The notes below the pieces were generated by a model, which did no database searches, was not told the DNA's origin, and worked only from the letters and a program-made list of their open reading frames with translations. 64,000 bases of DNA from Acidimicrobiales bacterium (GTDB taxonomy: Bacteria > Actinomycetota > Acidimicrobiia > Acidimicrobiales > Iamiaceae): contig DASZTW010000011.1 of the NCBI GenBank assembly GCA_035547835.1, forward strand, positions 23,585-87,584, read 5' to 3'. This document shows, one piece after another, positions 9,285 to 17,474 of the stretch. Position numbers and translations under genes: made by a program. How positions within the stretch are numbered: the first letter of the stretch is position 1; every line of letters begins with the position of its first letter.

Positions 9285-10304
9285 TCAGTCGCGGTCGTTG
9301 CGGGCACGGCTGGGGGCCACGCGGGGCGGCTCGTTGGGCTGCTTGGGATAGACCGGCGGCCACGGCGCGTCCATCAGGCCGTCATCGAGGTCGCGCTCAT
9401 ACCAGGCGAGCAGCGTGTCGATCGACTGGGGGTGGTCGTTCATCTCCGCCCACGGGTCACCACCGCTGGCGACGCGGTCGGGCACGACGAACAACGTGAG
9501 CGACTCGGGGTCGATGTCGGTCAGCTCGTCCCACGCGAACGGGGTCGAGACCTGCCCGCCGACCCGGGGGCGGGCGCACCACGCCCCGAACACCGTCTTG
9601 TGGGGCGCGTTCTGGTTGTAGTCGACGAAGACGCGAGTGCCGCGCTCCTCCTTCCACCACTTGGCGGTGATGAGGTCAGGGTGGCGGCGCTCGAGCTCGC
9701 GGGCCAGGGCGACGGCTGCGGCGCGCACCTGGTACGAGTCCCACTTGCGTTCGAGGCGGAGGTACACATGAAGACCCTTCGAGCCGGTGGTCTTCACGAA
9801 GCCGACGAGGCCCAGCTCGTCGAGCAGGTCGTGGACCTTGCCGGCCGCCGCGCGCACGTCGTCGAAGCGGACGCCCGGCGTGGGGTCGAGGTCGATGCGC
9901 AGCTCGTCGGTGATGTCGGGCGACGCGGCGAGGTACGGCCAGGGGTGGAACCCGAGGCAGCCCATGTTCACCGCCCACAACAAGTGGGCCAGGTCCTCGA
10001 CCACCAGCGCGTTCGACGTGGTGCCGTTCGGGGTCGCCACTTCGGTGGTGGTGAGCCAGTCGGGAGCACCTTTCGGCACGCGCTTTTGGAAGAACGACTT
10101 CGCGCCCGCGCCGTCGGGATAGCGCTCCATCATCGTGGGACGGCCCGCGATGATGCGCAGCAACGGTTCGGCCACGGCCTGGTAGTACGCGACGAGATCG
10201 GCCTTGGTGGCGCCGATCGCCTTGAAGAAGACCTTGTCGGGGTGGGTGATCCGTACGACCCGCCCGTCGGCTACGACTTCGATGGCATCTGCGTCGGCGG
10301 CCAT
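9285..10304 (-). CDS. LigD-type DNA polymerase/primase domain protein
   Basis: A 339-residue stand-alone archaeo-eukaryotic-primase-like polymerase of the LigD PolDom/PolD family, which fills gaps and adds ribonucleotides during end joining or excision repair. Visible features are VRITHPDKVFF at the N-terminus, YPDGAGAKSFFQKRVPKGAP, the metal-binding ELRIDLDPTPGVRFDD and the TTGSKGLHVYL motif. No ligase or phosphoesterase domain is fused. The ATG at 10304 is chosen because TAGCGT stands 7 nt before it; a GTG at 10367 overlapping the upstream stop is the alternative. No Ku gene is in the window. Confidence 0.9.
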   Translation of the reverse strand: MAADADAIEVVADGRVVRITHPDKVFFKAIGATKADLVAYYQAVAEPLLRIIAGRPTMMERYPDGAGAKSFFQKRVPKGAPDWLTTTEVATPNGTTSNALVVEDLAHLLWAVNMGCLGFHPWPYLAASPDITDELRIDLDPTPGVRFDDVRAAAGKVHDLLDELGLVGFVKTTGSKGLHVYLRLERKWDSYQVRAAAVALARELERRHPDLITAKWWKEERGTRVFVDYNQNAPHKTVFGAWCARPRVGGQVSTPFAWDELTDIDPESLTLFVVPDRVASGGDPWAEMNDHPQSIDTLLAWYERDLDDGLMDAPWPPVYPKQPNEPPRVAPSRARNDRD

Positions 10305-10311
10305 CGCGGCG

Positions 10312-10317
10312 ACGCTA
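10312..10317 (-). promoter_or_regulatory. TAGCGT -10-like box before PolD-type gene
   Basis: On the minus strand TAGCGT ends 7 nt before the ATG at 10304. It suggests that the polymerase gene has its own leaderless promoter inside the intergenic tail of the kinase gene. Confidence 0.5.
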
Positions 10318-10363
10318 CCCGAGCAGGCCTCCGGGCCGGCCGGGCCGGCCGTCGCCGCGCCGG

Positions 10364-11782
10364 TCACTCCGGGAATGTCACACCGAGCTCGGCGGCTTTC
10401 GCCTTGGCCTCTTCCGGGAAGATGTTCTTCATGATGAACGGGTCGGTGGTGAGCACGTAGTCAGGTGCCAGCGCGGTCGTGTACCGCTCGATGTAGAGCA
10501 TCTGCTTGGAGATCAACATCAACTCTTGCGGGGCGACGCCCCCGAACGCCGACAGCATGTCGACGCTCTGGGCGACCATCTCGCTGATGTTGAAGTCCTT
10601 CATGCCGCTGGCGAGCACCGGGCCCATCACCGCGCCCAGCCGCTCGGCGATCTCCTCGTCGGTGCCGACGCCTTCGGGGAAGATGCCCACCCGGCGGTAC
10701 GCGCGGACCACGCGGGTGAAGTCCAAGTCGAACGCGGCGGTGTAGAAGAGGTCGCGCAACACGTTGCGCCACTCGTCGTCGAGCTCGCCCATGATCCCGA
10801 AGTCGAGGTAGCAGCCGCGCCCGTCTTCGAGCACCCAGATGTTGCCGGCGTGCATGTCACCATGGAACGGCCCGTGCACGAGCGCGGCTTCGGCCCACAC
10901 CTTGGCGCCGCGTCGCAAGATCAGCGCCCCGTCGAGACCACGACGCTCGATCTCCTCGAAGTGGTCCATGGGGATGCCCCACACCCGCTCCATGCAGATG
11001 ACCTGCGGGCCGCACCAGTTCCACAGCACTTCGGGTGCGGTCACCATCGTGTTGTCACCGAACGCGCCGATGTTGGCCCGGAAGCGGTCCTGGCGCCAGG
11101 CCTCGAGCGCGGGGTTGAGCTCCTGGCTCGACGTGGCGTGCAAGTCGCGCACCGCAGCTTCGGCGTTGAACGTGCGACCCCAAGGGGTGCGGTGGAGCAA
11201 GCGGGCCAGCCGCAGCAGGATCCGCAAGTCGACCAACATGCGATGCCGGATGTTCGGGCGCTGGATCTTCACCACCGCGGCGCGCCCGCCGGGCAGTGTG
11301 CACGCGTGGACCTGGCCGATTGACGCTGCCGACAGTGGCGTGTCGTCGAACGACTCGAACAGCGTGGCCACCGGCTGACCGAGATCGGACTCGAGCACCC
11401 GGTGCACTTCTTCGACCGGGAACGGCGGCACGGCGTCGAGGCAGCGGCGTGCTGCGTTCGACAAGGTGGCCGGGAACAGGCCGGTGGAGCTGGCGATCAC
11501 CTGACCGGTCTTCACGAACGTGGGGCCGAGCAGGATGAAGGCGTCGATCGCGCCTTCGGCCGCCGCTTCGGCGACCACGCTCGCCTTGTGCTGGCGCACG
11601 ATCCGCGGCAGCCCGCGTACCAGCGCCTTCAGCACGCACACGAACAACACGGTCTGCACCACCACGGCGCGCCGGAGCTCGCCGAGACCGAAGTGGTCGA
11701 GGTCGGCGATCTCGACTTCGAGTGCCTCGGGCGGCGGGCCGTCGGCGAACGGGCCGCGGAACGGGGGTCGGGAGTCGGTCAT
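10364..11782 (-). CDS. ABC1/UbiB-family atypical kinase
   Basis: A 472-residue protein of the ABC1 (AarF/UbiB/COQ8) family. The diagnostic motifs are in order: KTGQ in TFVKTGQVIASS, AASIGQV in the A-rich loop, the invariant lysine in AVVKIQRP, the catalytic-loop HGDMHAGNI and the metal-binding LDFGIMG. UbiB kinases are ATPases linked to quinone or lipid metabolism. A quinone role is not shown by neighbours; it lies 6 bp after a MerR-type regulator gene that is divergent from the FAS-II operon, so a lipid link is possible. A hydrophobic stretch at about 40-55 (VVVQTVLFVCVLKALV) could attach it to the membrane. Confidence 0.9.
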   Translation of the reverse strand: MTDSRPPFRGPFADGPPPEALEVEIADLDHFGLGELRRAVVVQTVLFVCVLKALVRGLPRIVRQHKASVVAEAAAEGAIDAFILLGPTFVKTGQVIASSTGLFPATLSNAARRCLDAVPPFPVEEVHRVLESDLGQPVATLFESFDDTPLSAASIGQVHACTLPGGRAAVVKIQRPNIRHRMLVDLRILLRLARLLHRTPWGRTFNAEAAVRDLHATSSQELNPALEAWRQDRFRANIGAFGDNTMVTAPEVLWNWCGPQVICMERVWGIPMDHFEEIERRGLDGALILRRGAKVWAEAALVHGPFHGDMHAGNIWVLEDGRGCYLDFGIMGELDDEWRNVLRDLFYTAAFDLDFTRVVRAYRRVGIFPEGVGTDEEIAERLGAVMGPVLASGMKDFNISEMVAQSVDMLSAFGGVAPQELMLISKQMLYIERYTTALAPDYVLTTDPFIMKNIFPEEAKAKAAELGVTFPE

Positions 11783-11788
11783 GGCGGC

Positions 11789-12544
11789 TCAGTTCCTGGG
11801 GGGTCGAAACTCCTCGACCAGTGCATTTCGCTCGGCCGGGGACCCCTCACTTTCGATCCGCCGCTGCGCGGCTTGCAAGACGGCGCGCTCGACGTTGTAG
11901 CCGACGAGCTCGCCGACGATGGTCGCCAGCGCCTGCGCGGACGTGACGACGCGCTTGCCCACTTCCTCTGGCGCGAGGCGCGACCCGCGCAAGTGGCTCG
12001 CGACGAGGTCGTTCCACGCGGTCACCGTGTCGTTCGCGAGCCCCTCGCCGCTCTCCACGAACGGGCGGGCGATCTCGAGGAACACGTCGAGCGGCAGCCC
12101 CACCCCGAGCAACGTGAGCACGTGGCGCACGAAGCGCACGTCGGCTTGGGTGAACAGCCACTCTCGCCCCACCTGCACCGGCCGCAACAGACCGGACGCT
12201 TCGAGCGCCCGGATGAGCTCGGTGGGCACTTCGGATCGTTCGGCCACGTCGCGCAGCTTGAGCAGCTCGCGCTCGTCGGCCGGCCCCGGCGGCCCTTCGT
12301 CGCCCTCGCGCAGCGTGTCGGCGATCATCCGCAACGAGTAGCCGCGGTCTTTGAGGTCACGGATGTGCTTGAGCCGGTCGAGGTGCTGCCGTCCGTACCA
12401 CGCGACCCGGCCCTCATGGCGCGGCGGCGGCACCAGTCCCTTCGACTGGTACGAGCGCAGCAACTGCACGGTGACGCCCGCCCGCGTGGCCAGCTCGTCG
12501 GCCCGCATGCGTCCCCGCTCGTCGGATGTCGGTGCGTTGCTCAC
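11789..12544 (-). CDS. MerR-family regulator with two winged-helix-like units
   Basis: A 251-residue regulator. The N-terminal MerR helix-turn-helix is clear at residues 13-75 (RMRADELATRAGVTVQLLRSY, then GRVAWYGRQHLDRLKHIRDL). A second MerR-like HTH follows at about 90-150 (LLKLRDVAERSEVPTELIRAL, then WLFTQADVRFVRHVLTLLG). The remainder is helical. MerR proteins bind 19-20 bp dyads in promoters. The gene is divergent from fabD, and a 19-bp dyad covers the fabD start, so it is the obvious candidate regulator of the fatty-acid operon. GTG start. It is followed by the ABC1 kinase gene. Confidence 0.85.
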   Translation of the reverse strand: MSNAPTSDERGRMRADELATRAGVTVQLLRSYQSKGLVPPPRHEGRVAWYGRQHLDRLKHIRDLKDRGYSLRMIADTLREGDEGPPGPADERELLKLRDVAERSEVPTELIRALEASGLLRPVQVGREWLFTQADVRFVRHVLTLLGVGLPLDVFLEIARPFVESGEGLANDTVTAWNDLVASHLRGSRLAPEEVGKRVVTSAQALATIVGELVGYNVERAVLQAAQRRIESEGSPAERNALVEEFRPPRN

Positions 12545-12630
12545 GGTCCCCCGCTCCGTTGCAGGATGCTGTGGCTCGCGACGGACGCTAGTGCGGGACC
12601 CCGTGGTGGGCTGGGGATCGTCAGGAGGCA

Positions 12631-12645
12631 GAAACAGAACGTTTC
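12631..12645. promoter_or_regulatory. Second small dyad in the merR-fabD intergenic region
   Basis: GAAAC-AGAAC-GTTTC is a perfect 5-5-5 dyad roughly midway between the divergent regulator and fabD starts. It has the same 5-nt spacing as the larger dyad downstream but a different sequence, so it is only a possible second operator or promoter element. Confidence 0.3.
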
Positions 12646-12679
12646 CATGCCGTTCGCGGATTGTTCGATGCCATCATGT

Positions 12680-12698
12680 AACCATTCGTTCAATGGTT
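12680..12698. promoter_or_regulatory. 19-bp dyad over the fabD start, candidate operator
   Basis: AACCATT-CGTTC-AATGGTT is a perfect 7-5-7 inverted repeat. Its left arm overlaps a TAACCA hexamer placed like a -10 box, and its right arm contains the ATG at 12693. A bound regulator would block transcription start or translation of the fatty-acid operon. The divergent MerR-type gene is the nearest candidate to bind it. Confidence 0.55.
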
Positions 12699-13655
12699 GT
12701 GTCAGACCTCCCGATGTCGTTTGCTGTCGTCTTCCCCGGCCAGGGCGCGGCCGAGCCCGGCCTCGGGCAGCCCTGGGTCGACCACCCGGCGTGGCAGGTC
12801 GTCGAGGAGGCAGAGTCGCTGCTCGACCGGCCGATCGGACGCCTCTTGCTGGCCGCCGACGCCGAGGAGCTCGGCACCACGCGCGCCAGCCAGCTCGCCG
12901 TGCTCGTCCACTCCCTCATGGTGTGGGAAGCCCTGTCGCCCTCGCTGCCCGGCCTGCCGGTCGGTTTCGCCGGCCACTCCCTGGGTCAGGTCACGGCGTT
13001 GCTGGCCTCGGGCGTGCTGAGTCGGGGCGACGGTCTGCGGTTCGCGGCGGAGCGAGCCGACCGCTCCCAGGACTCCGCCGACGCGAACCCCGGTCGCATG
13101 GCCGCCCTCATCGGCGCCACGCCCGAACAAGCCGTCGCTGCGTGCGACGGGGTCGACGGCGCCTGGCTGGCCAACGACAACGCGCCCGGCCAGGTCGTGA
13201 TCGCCGGCACGCCCGACGGCATTGCCGCCGCGGGCGAGCAGGCCAAGGGGAGCGGGGTGCGGCGGGTGCTGGCCTTGGACGTGGGCCACGCCTTCCACAC
13301 CCCTCTCCTGCTCGACGCCGCGGAGGCCTTGGCTCCCACGCTCGGCGAGGTGACGTTCCACCAGCCGTGGGCACCGGTGTTCACCAACACCGACGCCGCG
13401 CCGCACGCCACGGCCGACGGCTGGCCGGAACTGCTCACCCGGCATCTCGTCGAGCCCGTGCGCTGGCGCGAGTCGCAGCTCGCGCTGGAGGCCGCCGGCG
13501 CCCGCCGGTTCCTCGAGGTCGGCCCCGGGAACGTGTTGGCCGGCCTGGCCAAGCGCACCGTGCCCGACATCGACGTGCTCGGCATCCACCAGCCCGACGA
13601 CATCGCGGTCGCCGTGGCGGCGTTGGGCACCTCGGACCTGGAGCCGACCCGATGA
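12693..13655 (+). CDS. fabD: Malonyl-CoA:ACP transacylase
   Basis: A 320-residue transacylase that loads malonate onto acyl carrier protein. The active-site serine is in GHSLGQV (FAGHSLGQVTALLASG), the catalytic histidine is in GHAFHTPLL, and the N-terminal AVVFPGQGA is typical. It is the first gene of a nine-gene FAS-II operon. Two starts are possible: ATG at 12693, chosen because a -10-like TAACCA ends 8 nt before it, or ATG at 12714, which gives the usual short N-terminus MSFAVVFPGQG. The 19-bp dyad overlaps the first of these. Its stop overlaps the next start (ATGA). Confidence 0.93.
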   Translation: MVVSDLPMSFAVVFPGQGAAEPGLGQPWVDHPAWQVVEEAESLLDRPIGRLLLAADAEELGTTRASQLAVLVHSLMVWEALSPSLPGLPVGFAGHSLGQVTALLASGVLSRGDGLRFAAERADRSQDSADANPGRMAALIGATPEQAVAACDGVDGAWLANDNAPGQVVIAGTPDGIAAAGEQAKGSGVRRVLALDVGHAFHTPLLLDAAEALAPTLGEVTFHQPWAPVFTNTDAAPHATADGWPELLTRHLVEPVRWRESQLALEAAGARRFLEVGPGNVLAGLAKRTVPDIDVLGIHQPDDIAVAVAALGTSDLEPTR

Positions 13656-13981
13656 CCCTGTTCGAACCACCCACGAGGGTCGAACCCCCCGCGGAGGAGG
13701 TCCTGATGTCAGAAGCCGTCGTCGCCGAGGACCTGTTCGTCCCGGAGCGGATCGTGTGCGCGCCCGCAGCCGGGGTGTTCCACCCCTCGCCACCCGCCAC
13801 GATCACAACCGAGGGCGAAGTCGTGTACGCCGGGCAAGTCGTCGGATCGATCGACGGGCCGAGCTCGTCGGTCGAGGTCGTCAGCCCGTTCACCGGCTTC
13901 TTCATGGGGATGCTCGCCCACACCGGCGAGCGTGTCCGCACGGCGCAGCCGGTGCTGTGGGTGCGGGTCACCAACCCGTGA
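13652..13981 (+). CDS. Biotinyl/lipoyl-like domain protein lacking the acceptor lysine
   Basis: A small protein (109 residues; 91 if the ATG at 13706 is used, which has a strong GGAGGAGG Shine-Dalgarno). Its core resembles a biotin carboxyl carrier domain: RIVCAPAAGVFHPSPPA matches the first half, GEVVYAGQVVGSIDG the strand before the biotin hairpin, and VVSPFTGFFMGMLAHTGERV the second half. At the hairpin, where carriers have Ala-Met-Lys-Met, the sequence reads GPSS. The whole protein contains no lysine, so it cannot be biotinylated or lipoylated. It lies between fabD and fabH, overlapping both by 4 bp, and upstream of an accD-like gene. A structural or regulatory role for that carboxyltransferase is my guess. 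Confidence 0.8.
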   Translation: MTLFEPPTRVEPPAEEVLMSEAVVAEDLFVPERIVCAPAAGVFHPSPPATITTEGEVVYAGQVVGSIDGPSSSVEVVSPFTGFFMGMLAHTGERVRTAQPVLWVRVTNP

Positions 13982-15144
13982 CCACCGTCCACGACCTCGG
14001 CGCGCCCGCGGCCGCGTCGGGCGCGCCAACCACCGCGCGCGCCACACACGCCGCGTCGCCGCCGAGCCCGCCACGCACGGTCGCGCCGTTCGTGGTGGCG
14101 GGCTGGGGGACAGCCCTGCCGCCCACCATCGTGACCAACCGCGATCTCGAGGCACGGCTCGACACCACCGACGCGTGGATCCGCGAGCGGTCCGGCATCG
14201 CCGAGCGCCGGCTTGCGTCGCCCGGCCACACCACCGCGGGCTTGGCCACCGACGCGCTGCGCACCGCGCTCGACCGGGCGCACCTCGACTTGGCCGACCT
14301 CGATGTGGTGGTGGTCGCCACGTCCACGCCCGAACTGCCCATGCCGCCGACGGCTTCGCTCGTCGCGGCTGCGCTCGCCGGGGGGCGAGACGGAACTGCC
14401 GGGGCCGGGACCGCCGGCCCCGGCACCGTCGACCTCAACGGTGCATGTGCCGGGTTCCCGTACGCGCTCTCGTTCGCAGCCGGCCAGCTCGCGACGGGCC
14501 AAGCCGACACGGTCGCGGTGGTCGCTGCCGAGACGATGAGCCGGATCATCGACCCCGAGGACCGTTCGACGGCGGTCCTGTTCGGTGACGGGGCCGCCGC
14601 CGTGATCTTGTCGCAAGCCGGACAGGACGACCGCGGGTCGGGCGGCGCCGGTGGCTGGGTGGCGGGTGGTGTGCCCGGCCTGCTCGCCATCGACTTGGTG
14701 TCCGATCCGGGCGGCGCCGACCTGCTCACCGTCCCTGCCGGCGGCGCGGCACGACCGGCGAGCGAGGCCACGGTCGCGGCGCGTGAGCACTACATGCGGA
14801 TGGACGGCCGGGAAGTGTTCCGCCGCGCGGTCCGTGCCGTGGTCGACTCGGTCGGGCGCACACTGTCGCGGGCGGGGGTGTCGGCCGCCGACGTCGACGT
14901 GTTCGTCCCGCACCAGGCCAACGTGCGCATCGTCGACGCGGTGCTGCACCGCACCGGGATCGACCCGGACCACACGCTCGGCAACATCGAGCGACTCGGC
15001 AACACCTCGGCCGCCTCGATCCCGATGGTGCTCGCCGAAGCAGCCGGCTCGGGGCGGCCGGCCCCTGGCGACCTCGTGCTGCTGACCGGCTTCGGCGCCG
15101 GCCTCACGGTCGGCACCGCGCTGGTCCGCTGGGGCATCCGATGA
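13978..15144 (+). CDS. fabH: 3-oxoacyl-ACP synthase III
   Basis: A 388-residue KAS III that condenses an acyl-CoA primer with malonyl-ACP. The catalytic triad is visible: Cys in NGACAGF (about residue 157), His in VFVPHQANVRI and Asn in ERLGNTSAAS. About 35 Ala/Pro/Thr-rich residues precede the normal N-terminus (FVVAGWGTALPP), and a Gly-rich insertion (GGRDGTAGAGTAGPG) sits just before the active-site cysteine loop. Usual length is 310-340. The GTG start overlaps the upstream stop (GTGA); an internal start near the domain boundary would remove the extension, but none has a good ribosome site. Confidence 0.92.
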   Translation: MTTVHDLGAPAAASGAPTTARATHAASPPSPPRTVAPFVVAGWGTALPPTIVTNRDLEARLDTTDAWIRERSGIAERRLASPGHTTAGLATDALRTALDRAHLDLADLDVVVVATSTPELPMPPTASLVAAALAGGRDGTAGAGTAGPGTVDLNGACAGFPYALSFAAGQLATGQADTVAVVAAETMSRIIDPEDRSTAVLFGDGAAAVILSQAGQDDRGSGGAGGWVAGGVPGLLAIDLVSDPGGADLLTVPAGGAARPASEATVAAREHYMRMDGREVFRRAVRAVVDSVGRTLSRAGVSAADVDVFVPHQANVRIVDAVLHRTGIDPDHTLGNIERLGNTSAASIPMVLAEAAGSGRPAPGDLVLLTGFGAGLTVGTALVRWGIR

Positions 15145-15884
15145 GCGGGCGTGTCGCGTTTGTGACCGGGGCGTCCGGCGGCATCGGCTCGGCGTGCGCG
15201 GTGGCCCTGGCGGCGGCCGGCAACCGGGTCGCGGTCGGTTACGGGTCCTCGAGCGACGGTGCCGACAAGACCAAGCGCGCGGTCGAGGAAGTCGGCGGCG
15301 AGGCACTGGTGGTGCGGGTCGACGTCACCGATGCGTCTGCGGTCGACCACGCCTTCGCCGCGATCGAAGCCGGATGGGGGCCCGTCGAGATCCTCGTCAA
15401 CGCAGCGGGCGCCAACCGCGACAAGCTCCTCGTGCAGCTCGGCGACGACGACTGGCGCCACACGCTCGACACCGACCTCACCGGACCGTTCCTCACCACG
15501 CGCCGAGCCATGCGCCCGATGATCCGCGCTCGGTGGGGTCGCGTCGTGCAGGTCTCATCCGTCGTCGCCAGCACGGGCTCGCCCGGTCAAGCCAACTACG
15601 CCGCCGCCAAGGCCGGGCTGGTCGGCTTCTCCCGCTCGGTCGCCCGCGAGGTCGCCAAGCGCAACATCACGCTCAACGTCGTGGAACCCGGCCCGATCGA
15701 CACCGCGATGACCGCCGCGTTGCCCCAGGGCCGCCAGGACTACCTCGCAACCGCCACACCCGCCGGGCGCTTCGGCACACCCGAAGAAGTCGCCGCCGTG
15801 GTGGCCTTCCTGGGGTCGGACGCCGCGTCGTACGTCACCGGCGCGGTCGTTCCGGTCGACGGCGGCCTCGCCATGGGACGCTGA
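15141..15884 (+). CDS. fabG: 3-oxoacyl-ACP reductase
   Basis: A 247-residue short-chain dehydrogenase performing the first reduction of the FAS-II cycle. The cofactor motif is TGASGGIGSA at the N-terminus, the catalytic serine is in VVQVSSVVAS and the Tyr-Lys pair is in NYAAAKAGLVGF. The C-terminal YVTGAVVPVDGGLAMG is typical. It overlaps fabH by 4 bp (ATGA). NADPH is the probable cofactor, as for FabG in general. Confidence 0.94.
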   Translation: MSGRVAFVTGASGGIGSACAVALAAAGNRVAVGYGSSSDGADKTKRAVEEVGGEALVVRVDVTDASAVDHAFAAIEAGWGPVEILVNAAGANRDKLLVQLGDDDWRHTLDTDLTGPFLTTRRAMRPMIRARWGRVVQVSSVVASTGSPGQANYAAAKAGLVGFSRSVAREVAKRNITLNVVEPGPIDTAMTAALPQGRQDYLATATPAGRFGTPEEVAAVVAFLGSDAASYVTGAVVPVDGGLAMGR

Positions 15885-15951
15885 CCACTCGGCCTTCGTC
15901 CGCAACACCTGTCACCCATCCCAACCACGTCCACACCCAAGGAGCAACACC

Positions 15952-16203
15952 ATGGAGCGATCCGAAGCTTTCGACGCACTGCGCGACGCCGCGGTCGAGG
16001 TCCTCAGCGTCGACGCCGGCGCGGTCACCGAGCAGGCCTCGTTCGCCGACGACCTCGAAGCCGACAGCCTCGACCTGGTCGAGCTGGTCATGGCCGTCGA
16101 GGACCGCCTCGGCGTCGAGATCGGCGAAGACGATCTCGGCGACGTCGCCACTGTCGGCGACGCGGTCGACCTGATCGTCGCTGCAGCCGCCGCCAAGGTC
16201 TGA
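15952..16203 (+). CDS. acpP: Acyl carrier protein
   Basis: An 83-residue carrier protein. The phosphopantetheine attachment serine is Ser39 in EADSLDLVELVMAVEDR. The sequence is strongly acidic with the usual four-helix pattern. Unlike its neighbours it does not overlap the gene before it: a 67-bp gap with an AAGGAG Shine-Dalgarno 7 nt before the ATG suggests high, independent translation, expected because ACP is needed in excess. The next gene starts 1 bp after its stop. Confidence 0.95.
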   Translation: MERSEAFDALRDAAVEVLSVDAGAVTEQASFADDLEADSLDLVELVMAVEDRLGVEIGEDDLGDVATVGDAVDLIVAAAAAKV

Positions 16204-16204
16204 C

Positions 16205-17470
16205 GTGGCCGGCGCCCGCGACCACCGCGGTCGACCGCGTGTGGCCGTCACCGGCCTCGGGGTCAAGACCCCTGCGGGGCTGACGGTCGACGAGTTCTGG
16301 GCGACGTTGCGCGCCGCCCGCCCCACCGCCGCGCCCATCACGTTGTACGACGCATCGGCCCACTCCGTGGGGTTCGCGTGCGAGGTGCCCGACACGTTCG
16401 ACCCGGCTGTCTACCTCGGACCCAAGGAGCCGCGCCGCACCGACCGGGTCACGCACTTGGGTGTGGGCGCGGCGGCCGACGCCGTCGCCGACGCCACCGG
16501 CGGCACCGGCGACTTCGGGTGCGACCCCGCTCGCATCGGGGTTGTTGGTGGCTCGGGCATCGGCGGCATCCGCACCCTCGAAGACCAAGTGCTCGGCTAC
16601 GGCGAGAAGGGCCCCCGCGGAGTGAGCCCGTTCCTCGTGCCGATGATGATGCCGAACGGCACTTCGGCCCACATCGCCATCCACCACGGCTTCACCGGGC
16701 CGAACCTCGCGGTCGCCACTGCGTGCGCCACCGGCACCAACGCGATCGGCGAAGCAGCCCGGTGGGTGCGCGACGGCTCTGCCGACGTGGTGGTGGCCGG
16801 CGGCGCCGACGCCTGCGTCGCACCGGTGGCCATGGCCGCGTTCGCGCGCGCGGGCGCCTTGTCGAAACACGACGACCCAGCCGGCGCGTCGCGCCCCTTC
16901 GACGTCGACCGAGACGGGTTCGTGATGGGCGAAGGCGCCGCGTTCGTGGTGCTCGAGCCGCTCGATCGCGCCCTTGCCCGCGGTGCCATGGTGTATGCGG
17001 AGCTGGCTGGTTACGGCACCACGTGCGACGCGTTCCACATCACGGCACCGCTCGAAGACGGTGCCGGCGCGGTCGCGTGCATCCAGCTCGCGCTGGCCGA
17101 CGCCGGCCTCGAACCGAAGGCGTTCGGGCACGTCAACGCGCACGGCACGTCGACACCGCTGAACGACTCTGCCGAGGCGGCGGCGATCGCCAAGGTGTTC
17201 GGCGACCACGCACTCCCCATCACGTCGATCAAGGGCGTGACCGGCCACCTCATCGGTGCCGCCGGCGCGGCCGAGCTCGTCGCCACCGTGCTGTCGGTTC
17301 GCGACGGGGTCGTCCCGCCGGTCGCCAACCACCGCAACTGCGACCTCCCGGTCGACGTGGTGGCCGGCACCGAACGCGAGGTGGCCCCCGCCCCCGCGGT
17401 GTCGACCTCGTTCGCGTTCGGTGGCCACAACGCCGCGCTGGTGGTCGTGCCGGGACCAGCGGCTGGCTGA
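16205..17470 (+). CDS. fabF: 3-oxoacyl-ACP synthase II
   Basis: A 421-residue condensing enzyme for chain elongation. The active-site cysteine is Cys174 in VATACATGTNAI, and the two catalytic histidines are in NAHGTSTPLND and GVTGHLIGAAGAAE. GTG start 1 bp after acpP. The C-terminus (STSFAFGGHNAALVV) is complete. It is the only elongating KAS in the operon, so it probably serves all chain lengths. Confidence 0.94.
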   Translation: MAGARDHRGRPRVAVTGLGVKTPAGLTVDEFWATLRAARPTAAPITLYDASAHSVGFACEVPDTFDPAVYLGPKEPRRTDRVTHLGVGAAADAVADATGGTGDFGCDPARIGVVGGSGIGGIRTLEDQVLGYGEKGPRGVSPFLVPMMMPNGTSAHIAIHHGFTGPNLAVATACATGTNAIGEAARWVRDGSADVVVAGGADACVAPVAMAAFARAGALSKHDDPAGASRPFDVDRDGFVMGEGAAFVVLEPLDRALARGAMVYAELAGYGTTCDAFHITAPLEDGAGAVACIQLALADAGLEPKAFGHVNAHGTSTPLNDSAEAAAIAKVFGDHALPITSIKGVTGHLIGAAGAAELVATVLSVRDGVVPPVANHRNCDLPVDVVAGTEREVAPAPAVSTSFAFGGHNAALVVVPGPAAG

Positions 17471-17474
17471 TCCC

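Noticed and set aside
12351..12692. Upstream extension of FabD of more than 100 residues
   Set aside because: It would run through the intergenic region and into the antisense of the MerR-type gene; the family N-terminus begins at about 12714.
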